Assembly (NCBI RefSeq): GCF_000143415.4
Contig: NW_003314291.1
Span: 1,021,650 to 1,085,649 of the forward strand
Reading direction: 5' to 3'
Length of the DNA: 64,000 nucleotides
DNA from: Selaginella moellendorffii
Taxonomy: Eukaryota; Streptophyta; Lycopodiopsida; Selaginellales; Selaginellaceae
A model generated the notes under the pieces. The model did not search any database. It was not told the origin of the DNA and was given only the letters and a program-made list of their open reading frames with translations. Positions 56,529 through 64,000 of the stretch are shown here, in pieces (within the stretch, counting starts at the first letter, position 1; each line of letters starts with the position of its first letter). A program made the translations under genes and the position numbers.

Positions 56529-57086
56529 TCAACTTAGCACATCCGCCACGATGTTGCTCTTCCCAGGCTTGTACAAAATCTCGCAATCAAACTCGACTAA
56601 AGCATTAGCCCACCGACCTTGTTTCCCTCTCATATTGGGCTGTGACAAGAAGTGTTTCGTTGCCATATGGTCAACCTTGAAGTGTCTCCCAAGGTAGTGT
56701 CGCCACTCCTTGAGCGCCTTAACCACCACAAAAAATTCCTTCTCGTGAGTAGGCCACTTCCTTTGAGCCTTATCTAACTTCTTCGAGAAGAATGCTACTG
56801 GATGGTTGTCTTGCTTCAAAACTGCACCCAACACAAAGTCTGAAGCATCCATTTCTACCTCAAAGTCCTTACTAAAGTCTAGTAACGCCAACACGGGAAC
56901 CTTCCTCAACTTCCCTTTGAAGTAGACAAATGCCACCTCACATTTTGTTGTCCATACCATCTTCCCTTTCCCGTTTGGTCCGTTAAGGGTAGGGCTACTC
57001 TCGAATAGTGTTTGATAAACTTTCAGTAGTAGTTGCATAGCCCCAAGAATGCCCTTAACTCGTGTACATTTGATGGTCGCTCCCAA
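56529..57086 (-). pseudogene. Gypsy RNase H domain
   Basis: FEVEMDASDFVLGAVLKQD (first Asp), VAFFSKKLDKAQRKWPTHEK and EFFVVVKALKEWRHYLG (catalytic Glu), ALVEFDCEILYKPGKSNIVA. It is one frame off the reverse transcriptase, with a deletion at the join (about 57,030). Confidence 0.85.
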
Positions 57087-57826
57087 TCCTGTATCGCTTG
57101 GACCTTCTTAGGGTCCACCTTGAGCCCGTCCTTGCCCACCACATGCCTGAGAAACTTTACCTCTTGTTGAGCAAAGTCACATTTGCTCTCTTTAGCATAC
57201 AGCTGGTGTTCCCTTAGTTCCTCAAACACCTTTGTCAAGTGTTCGGCATACTCCTCTAGCGTTTTGCTATAGATCAAGATGTCGTCAATATAGATGACCA
57301 CAAAGTGATCTAGATAGGGTACAAAGATGTGGTTCATCAACGCCGAAAACATTGCCGGTGCATTGCATAGCCCGAAGGGCATCACCAGAAACTCAAAGCT
57401 CTCATACCTTGTTCGACAGGTTGTCTTCTCGACATCTTCCTCTGCTACCCTAATTTGGTAATATCCTGACCTTAGGTCAATCCTCAAGAAGTATTTTGCT
57501 TTTCCCAACTTATCGAACAGGTCTTCAATCCTTGGCAAAGGGTACTTGTTCTTCTTTGTATACTTGTTGAGCAACCGGTAGTTTATGCACATGCGCATAG
57601 ATCCATCTTTCTTTTTCATAAATAACATCGGCGCCCCATACGGCGACTTGCTCAACCTAACATACCCTTTGTCTACCAACTCCTTTAATTGGCGCTTGAG
57701 CTCTTTGAGTTCTTTTTCATTCAAACGATAGGGGGGACGAACCACTGCCTCAACACCCTCGACCAGCTCAATTTTATGTTCTCTCGGTGGTGCGGGGGGC
57801 AACCCCGCTGGTAGCTCCTCTGGCAT
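57023..57826 (-). pseudogene. Gypsy reverse transcriptase
   Basis: A 267-codon frame with the full Ty3-type series: [61 protein letters not shown] and the catalytic [14 protein letters not shown], then [11 protein letters not shown]. Catalytic aspartates are intact. This is the best-preserved gene of the element, but it is not connected to an intact gag or integrase. Confidence 0.92.
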
Positions 57827-58264
57827 GGTATCCTAGAATTGGTCTAACACTTGCTAGATCACTAAAGGCACTTCTTCCATTCCTGTCTTTTTGTCACTCT
57901 TCACCGAGAGTAAGCACAAAAATGCTGCCTTAGTTCCTTTAGTGAATTGTCCTCTCGTGGACACCAGGTTTAAGCAGGAGTCTTTGGCCTTGCATTGCCC
58001 TACCTTTAGATCCTGAGCCTCCATCCTGGATCTTCTTCCTTGGGCATTCGCTAGTACCACAAGGTTCCTACCTTGTCCATGTAGGGCTACCACGAACCGA
58101 TTGAATCAATCCATCCCAAAGATCACGTCAAATCCCGCCATGTCCAACACGGTGAAATCCATGCCTATTTTCCATGTCCCTACTTCGACTCTCGTTTGTC
58201 GAAGTACCTCATCGGTGCTTTGGCTACCTTGAACAAACTCTATAGTCCTTGGTTCACCTAGCCA

Positions 58265-58822
58265 CTACACCGTTAGTCCGGCTTGCCGGATTATGTCTAC
58301 AGCCACAAAATTATCCGAAACACATGTGTCAATAAGGATCTTAACAAAGCTACCTCTAAGCTTCCCTCGGAGGGCTAGTAGATGTTGCGAATGACTCTCT
58401 ACCAAAGTTGCTCGTGTAATGAGTAACTTTGAGTTAGGGACTGGATCACATACCTCATTTTGGATTTCACCCGACTTAATGGCCATATTGGCTCTAGCTT
58501 TCTTTGGGTAGGGACATTCCCTTGAAAAGTGTCCCGCTTCACCGCAATTGTAGCATACATTGTTTCCCACGTTGCTAAACGACTTGATCTTTTTATCAGT
58601 GGGTTTGTTTCTTTTTGCTTGACTTCCCCACATATTTGCTCATTGGCCACTGGATTTGCTTTTCCGGAACCCCAAGGACTCATTCTTAGAGAAACTCTTT
58701 TTGAATTTCCCTTTGCTATACGTTCCCCTTGGTTTGGCCCCTTTGCTAAATGTGGACCCCAACCCCGTCGTGTTCCCCTTTCGCAGATTATCGTTGAAGT
58801 GCACCTTAATAGCTGCATCCAA
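58265..58822 (-). pseudogene. Gypsy gag zinc knuckle and protease
   Basis: CYNCGEAGHFSRECPYPKKA is a perfect CCHC knuckle. The protease region has LRGSFVKILIDTCVSDNFVA, where the active DTG reads DTC. A CGA-to-TGA stop after the Lys-rich segment and a further TAG at 58265 interrupt the frame. Confidence 0.88.
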
Positions 58823-58870
58823 CGCTTCCTTGTAGTTGGTCGAGTTTCAACACATCACCTCACCGCAAGC

Positions 58871-59653
58871 CTAGGTTTGCAAGCCTGATATGAAGGCATG
58901 GAACACATCCATATCCCCCATGTCCGTGACAAGTATCCTCTTTGCCATAAACCCATTCACATACTCTTGAATGGTTCCGGTCTGCTTCAGCCTACTTAGC
59001 TCGTCTCTTAAATGCAAAGTAGCATTCGGAGGAGCGTAAGTCGCGTGAATCCTTGCCTTCATCATTTCCCAAGTGGCCACCAGTCCTTCGTTAGCCTCTG
59101 TCGTTCTCCACCAAGACTTGGCATTATCTGCCAAGTATGGTTTTGCATATGGGACCTTCTCTGAGCTTGGTAACCTCAATGCTTGGAAGTAGTCCTCCAT
59201 ATCGTAAAACCAATCCTCCACCACCTTATAGTTGTTCACTCCCTTGAAAACTGGTGGGGGCTTTGGTTTGTACTTAGGAACTGCCTGAGGGACTGATTGC
59301 ACTTCGGTCTATTTGACCTTGTTTGGTTCTGCCTCCATCCCTACTGAAGGGTCCGCACCTTTTGCACTACCAGCATCCGCAGTCTTTCGTTTTTTCTTCC
59401 GCTTCTTGTCACACTTTAGCTTGCGTACGAGAGTCTCGAGCAAGGCATTGGTCTGTGCCAATTGTCCTTCTAGAACGTCCAATCGAGCCTTGGATGACCG
59501 AACCTCGCCACCGGACTCCTGTTTGGAAGTTTCCTCACTAGAGTCCTCCTCATGCAAGGATTCCTCATCCATAGCCTTTTGTTCAATCAGAGGCTCCAGC
59601 TCTGGCGGAGGTTCTGTCTCCGCCTTGGTTCGTTTATGCCTTGCCTTTGCCAT
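58871..59653 (-). pseudogene. Gypsy gag (N-terminal coiled-coil ORF and capsid region)
   Basis: First block 59,653-59,309: MAKARHKRTKAE...LAQTNALLETLVRKLK, basic tail KKRKKKRK. One TAG at 59309-59311, then capsid-like gag in the same frame (VVEDWFYDMEDYFQALRLPS, NAKSWWRTTEANEG, DELSRLKQTGTIQEYVNGFM). Copy 2 has TAA at the same codon. Confidence 0.85.
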
Positions 59654-60458
59654 CTCCCAGAAATCCGCCTCTATCCTTCGCTAGAACAGAGGAAAAGGCT
59701 CTGATACCAAATTGTAAGCCACAAATTTTTCCTTTTCAATTTGCCAGCTTACCTCGTCTATCTGACCAACCCCACCTTGGCTTTAGCTAAATTCCCTCGC
59801 CAAGGTTCCCGCTTATGGTACCAGTTCCTACTTGGTCCTACTTGGTTTCAGCTACTCACTGCACGAGCCATAGAGCGTTAGCCATCCATCCACAGATTCC
59901 CAAATCTCTCCCAATCCCTCTCCCTGGGTTAGACTGGACTTAAGGTTTGGCTACACTCCCCGCAGGCACAAGCAGCCAAGCACACCAAGCTTCTAGGTTC
60001 CTAACATCCCTTGGTACCACAAGACTTGATCATGGGACCCTCTAAATCCCAAATCTTGGGTGTAACTCCTGCTTTGGGACGCCGGGGCAAAACACCATGG
60101 CCTAACGCCCCAATATGGGTACCTCTACCCCCCCACTTCCATCCCGAAGGGAAGGTCTAAGCCCCTAGGAAGGGCGAGGACCAATGAGCCACAAGGTACT
60201 CAAGTGGGGCACCACTCCACATGAGCTGGGAGCACCGCACTCGATTTCTCTTTTGAGAGTGGGAGTTGCTCTTGAGCATTTCCTTGGGTGGCCCTTCCCA
60301 CACCACTTGAGTCCATGCTCATTCCCACCCAAGGCCCCTCGGCCCCAGTCTCAACCTCAAGTCAATTTGGAAGCACCACTGGAGAGTTCCTTCAAGACTG
60401 GTTTCTAGACCTCACTATCCCTACTATACTTTTGGAACCCCCTGCAGCCCCCCCCCCC

Positions 60459-60841
60459 NNNNNNNNNNNNNNNNNNNNNNNNNNNNNNNNNNNNNNNNNN
60501 NNNNNNNNNNNNNNNNNNNNNNNNNNNNNNNNNNNNNNNNNNNNNNNNNNNNNNNNNNNNNNNNNNNNNNNNNNNNNNNNNNNNNNNNNNNNNNNNNNNN
60601 NNNNNNNNNNNNNNNNNNNNNNNNNNNNNNNNNNNNNNNNNNNNNNNNNNNNNNNNNNNNNNNNNNNNNNNNNNNNNNNNNNNNNNNNNNNNNNNNNNNN
60701 NNNNNNNNNNNNNNNNNNNNNNNNNNNNNNNNNNNNNNNNNNNNNNNNNNNNNNNNNNNNNNNNNNNNNNNNNNNNNNNNNNNNNNNNNNNNNNNNNNNN
60801 NNNNNNNNNNNNNNNNNNNNNNNNNNNNNNNNNNNNNNNNN
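60459..60841. other. Assembly gap (383 N)
   Basis: The gap starts at the C run of the LTR, a known difficult template. Confidence 0.99.
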
Positions 60842-61140
60842 GGGGGGGCCCAATGGCCCCCAAGGTTCCCAAGGGGGGCCCCCCCCCCCCAGGGGGGGGG
60901 GCCCCCCCCCTGTTTTTTTTTTGGAGAGGGGGGGTGGTTTTGGAACTTTTCCTGGGGGGGCCCTTCCCCCCCCCCTGGGGTCCAGGTTTTTTCCCCCCCA
61001 GGGCCCCTGGGCCCCGTTTTTAACCCAAAGTAATTTGGGAGCCCCCCCGGGGGGGTTCCTTCAAGGGGGGTTTTTGGCCCCCCCTTCCCCTATTAATTTT
61101 TGGGAACCCCGGGGGGCCCCCCCCCCCCCCCCCCCCCCCG
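60842..61140. other. Low-quality duplicate of LTR sequence (assembly artefact)
   Basis: The block is a homopolymer-smeared version of 60,181-60,458: CCAATGGCCCCCAAGG matches CCAATGAGCCACAAGG, TTCCTTCAAGGGGGGTTTTT matches TTCCTTCAAGACTGGTTTCT. It should not be annotated as biological sequence. Confidence 0.85.
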
Positions 61141-61563
61141 GGAAACACACGCTTTGGGCTTTCACCCCTTGACCTGTATTAGTATTTGGACTCAATCTCG
61201 GACTCGATCTCGGACCCGACTTCAGACTTGGTCTCGGACCCAACTTCGGACTTGGTCTCGAACTCGATCTCGGACTTGATCTCGGACCCGATTTTGGACT
61301 TGACTTTAGACTCGATTTCGGACTCGGTCTCGAACCTGATTTCAGATCTTGGACTCCGTCTTGAACTTAGTCTCGAACTCAGCCTCGAACTCGGTCTCCG
61401 AGTCGGTCTCGGACTTGATCCCGGACTCTATCACGAACTCGATCTCAGAGTCGGTCTTGGACTCGATCTCAGACTCGGTCCCATCCGATGAACTCTTTGT
61501 CATTTCGGTCATGCTTTCGGGGATCTTTTAGCCTACGACACCTTGGGGAGTTGGTTCCTTACA

Positions 61564-61791
61564 CTTATCTCTCTCCCCTTAAGCTAATTGGAAAAGGGGC
61601 AATTGCTTCATGAGAGAGCCTTTATTGGCTATTTTATCCCATTTATCTCCCAAGGTTCCAAGAATCTATGGTGACAGTATATCCAAATTTCATCCCATAA
61701 TCACATATGTTGCACTCACCCCCTCTTTAGAAATGTTAATGTCTTCATTGACTATTGACTAACAACCTTTACTAAGCCAAGGGGAACTAAC
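61564..61791. other. Short spacer between nested elements
   Basis: 228 bp (CTTATCTCTCTCCCC... GGGGAACTAAC) with no match I can see elsewhere in the window. It may be host or older element sequence. Confidence 0.4.
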
Positions 61792-62427
61792 TGTAAGCCA
61801 CAAATTTTTCCTTTCCAATTTGCTAGCTTACCTCGTCTATCCGTCCGACACCGCCTTGGCCTTTGCTAAGCTCCCTCGCCAAGGTTCTCGCCTATGGTAC
61901 CAACTCCTACTTGGTCCTACTTGCTTTCAGCTACTCACTGCACGAGCAACGGAGCGTTAGCCATTCATCCACGGATTCCTAATCTCTCCCAATCCCCCTC
62001 CCCGGATTAGATTGGACTTAAGGTTCGGCTACACTCCCCGCAAGCACAAGCAGCCAAGCACACCAAGCTTCCAGGTTCTTAACATCCCTTGGTACCACAA
62101 GACTTGATCATGGGACCCTCTAAATCCCAAGTTTTGAGTGCAACACTTGCTTTGGGACGCCGGGGCGAAACACCGTGGCCTAGCGGCCCGGTATGGGTAC
62201 CTCTACCCCCCCACTTCCATCTCGAAGGAAGGCCCAAGCCCCTAGGAAGGGCAAGGACCAATGAGCCGCATGGTACTCAAGTGGGGCACCACTCCACATG
62301 AGCCAGGAGCACCGCAATCGGTTTCCCTTTCGAGAGTGGGAGCTGCTCTTGAGCACTTCCTTGGATGGCCCCTCCGGCACCAACCAAGTCCATACTCACT
62401 CCCACCCAAGGCCCCTCGGTCCCAGTC
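61792..62427 (-). mobile_element. Gypsy family 1 LTR, partial, cut by LTR-B
   Basis: Starts TGTAAGCCACAAATTTTTCC and matches 59,713-60,345 until CCCAGTC, where LTR-B begins with TGTAAGCGAC. The LTR-B element therefore inserted into an existing family 1 LTR. Confidence 0.8.
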
Positions 62428-63881
62428 TGTAAGCGACTAAATTTTCCATTCTACTTTAGTCACTTAACCACACCTCCGACCACTTGGAGGAGTCTCATTC
62501 ACAACCTCCATCAGTCCAATCCAGGACTTGGGACTTGCTAGCCCCGAGAATGGCATCCATGCCACTCAACATTTGCACTTGGTCCAAGTGCTCCACGTGT
62601 CCGATCCCATGACCGACACTCAAAGGTACCACCGACATAACAGCCCGTTACGCTAAGGCCATGCCCAATCACCTTTGCCACACTGGTAGTCCAATACCAC
62701 TTGCATCACAGTCTTGGCTCTCCAAGACTAGGCAAACCATCCGTGAGTGGTCATCTCAGATCCACTCCTTAGCATCCTTAGGATGCCCACCGACAAGGGG
62801 AATAGCCTTCCCCAATATCCCTCTATCAATCCCCACTAAGTCCCTTTCTGCCCCTGGCCGTGTTTGCCAACACTGCCACTGGATCGAGACCCACAGGCCC
62901 GACCACTAAGTCCCATGGTCCTCTGGGACTTCCTCACCACACGACTGTGTCCTTGGTCACTACCCCAGAGGATTGCTCCTCTTCCTTTCCACAGTCTGGG
63001 CCTTTGGGACAACATTTCGGAACACCGTGGCCTTACGCGAGCCACCTGGGTACTCTCCTCGCCTTCTGCCCTTGGGTGCTCTAGCCATGGGCTTAGAGCG
63101 AGGTTCCGTTGAGCCACGCCTGGTATCCAAGTAGGTAGTGCCACCCACACTTGGACTGGGAGCATCGGCCAGTCGATCTCCCGGGGGAACTAGAGCCGGC
63201 TCTTGAACACTTCACCAATTGTCGGTCCGTGTTCACTCTAGTCTTGGACTTCCCAGTGGTCAGCTCATCACCCAACACTGGGTCTGGCCTTCCTGGGCCA
63301 AACTGGCCTTTCCTGGCCAAACTGGCTCCACTGGGCTCCAACCCCCACACTCTCCCTACTATACTTTTGGAACCCCCTGCAGCCCCCCCCCCCCCCTGGG
63401 GGACGATCGCTTTGGGCTTTCACCCAACTGCCTGTATTAGTATTCGGACTCGGACTCGGGCTCGAACACGGACTCGGACTCGGTCTCGGTCCCGGTTTTG
63501 GACTCGGACTCGGTCTCGGTCTCGGTCTCGGCCTCGGTCTCAGTTCCATCTCGGACTCCATCTCGGGTCCATCTCGGACTCCATCTCGGGTCCATCTCGG
63601 ACTCCATCTCGGGTCCATCTCGGACTCCATCTCGGACTCCATCTCGGGTCCATCTCGGACTCCATCTCGGACTCCACTTCGGGTCCATCTCAGACTCCAA
63701 CTTGGGTCCGCCTCGTGCTTGCTCTTCGAGCATTTTGTTGGGAGTTCCACTCCCGCTCTCGACCTTCCAAGTCAGAGCTTTTAGTCCAAACATGTTACAC
63801 TCGTTTGGCTTTCGTTTCGGCCACTACCACGTGGCACCCTTTCTGGCTCCACTTTGGGGCCTAGGGATTTTGTGTCTCACA
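62428..63881 (-). mobile_element. LTR-B (3' LTR of a related gypsy element) with internal start to the window end
   Basis: About 1,454 bp from TGTAAGCGAC to GTGTCTCACA, including a 15-base C run (63,381) and an 18-24 bp minisatellite (CTCGGACTCCATCTCGGGTC, 63,540-63,700). ACTCCACCACCCATAGACGA follows at 63882, the same internal polypurine-side border as at 55538. The element continues past the window. Confidence 0.75.
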
Positions 63882-64000
63882 ACTCCACCACCCATAGACG
63901 AAGTTCGATGTCCTCATCGAACGATAAACTATTTTATAAAGTAACATCCGCATATGTTACCATTTCCATCCTTGGCACCTAGCCAATATTTGTCAATAGT

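Larger units (their letters stand above)
53243..61563 (-). mobile_element. Gypsy family 1, copy 3: nearly full-length element
   Basis: Minus-strand order: 5' LTR 59713-61563, primer-binding site (complement CTCTGATACCAAAT, 59699-59712), gag, protease, reverse transcriptase, RNase H, partial integrase, a polypurine stretch (GGGTGGTGGAG) and 3' LTR 55537-53243. The outer flanks are TTTAT (53238-53242) and CTTAT (61564-61568), four of five matching, as expected for a decayed 5 bp target duplication. Its 3' LTR is interrupted by a 1.3 kb insert (53,675-54,954). It is non-functional: many stops, one frameshift, and loss of most of integrase. Confidence 0.85.
59713..61563 (-). mobile_element. Gypsy family 1 5' LTR, artificially lengthened by misassembly
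   Basis: Ends TGTAAGCCACAAATTTTTCC and GGTTCCTTACA, with the CTCGGACT minisatellite at 61,190-61,490. Its apparent length is 1,851 bp against 1,053 bp in copy 2. The excess of about 800 bp equals the N gap plus the corrupted duplicate. Confidence 0.85.

Noticed and set aside
60288-61172. 294-codon frame running through the N gap
   Set aside because: It consists mostly of unknown bases and a homopolymer-corrupted LTR duplicate.
53238-61568. Exact 5 bp target duplication around the family 1 element
   Set aside because: TTTAT against CTTAT matches at only four of five bases, and the left LTR end is mutated (TATAAGCC), so I report it as suggestive only.
63540-63700. CRISPR-like regular repeats (CTCGGACTCCATCTCGGGTC)
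   Set aside because: Repeats are contiguous without unique spacers and lie in a plant LTR; it is a minisatellite.

Overview
The window is nuclear DNA of a land plant. Every intact gene has closest relatives in plant families (DCP5, IMPA9-type importin alpha, eIF1/SUI1, CRIB-RopGAP, PPR), and the splice sites I placed give very short introns (about 44-84 bp). Short introns, seed-free-plant-like gene content and AT-rich transposon-filled spacers best fit a lycophyte such as Selaginella; the species is an inference.

Layout. (1) 1-11,200 is a compact gene island: on the minus strand DCP5 (269-2217), an IMPA9-like importin alpha (2487-4572) and an MGC-headed acidic protein (4621-5468); then, across a shared 0.7 kb promoter region, on the plus strand eIF1 (6161-6826), a CRIB-RhoGAP of the RopGAP class (8734-10544) and a small ACBP-like protein (10764-11162). 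These are housekeeping or signalling genes (mRNA storage/decapping, nuclear import, start-codon selection, ROP GTPase switching), not one pathway. (2) 11,200-35,000 is AT-rich and built on a family of long palindromic (foldback) repeats. It carries two direct copies (A, about 13.5-18.3 kb; B, about 26.7-31.1 kb) of a segment with an RNase H-like fragment, a PolI/FEN-type 5'-3' exonuclease, PPR fragments, and a small conserved minus-strand gene that is intact only in A. Both copies also carry debris of the RopGAP/ACBP-like locus. They differ by micro-inversions, indels and a TRIM insertion. A separate candidate gene with two retropepsin-like domains lies at 22,798-23,640. (3) 35,000-43,500 holds PPR debris, a near-perfect hairpin (36.5-36.8 kb), a second TRIM, and scrambled remnants of two Ty3/gypsy families. 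(4) 43,831-45,624 is an apparently intact three-exon kinase-like gene resembling Crinkler/FunK1-type kinases. (5) 47,600-64,000 is nested Ty3/gypsy elements. One nearly full-length minus-strand element (53,243-61,563) is inserted in another, and its 3' LTR contains a captured piece of a P-loop NTPase resembling Crinkler-RHS proteins. The 5' LTR contains an assembly gap (60,459-60,841) and a homopolymer-corrupted duplicate.

I saw no tRNA, rRNA, CRISPR or prokaryotic feature. Exon boundaries are my own readings of GT/AG sites and reading frame, without transcript data.
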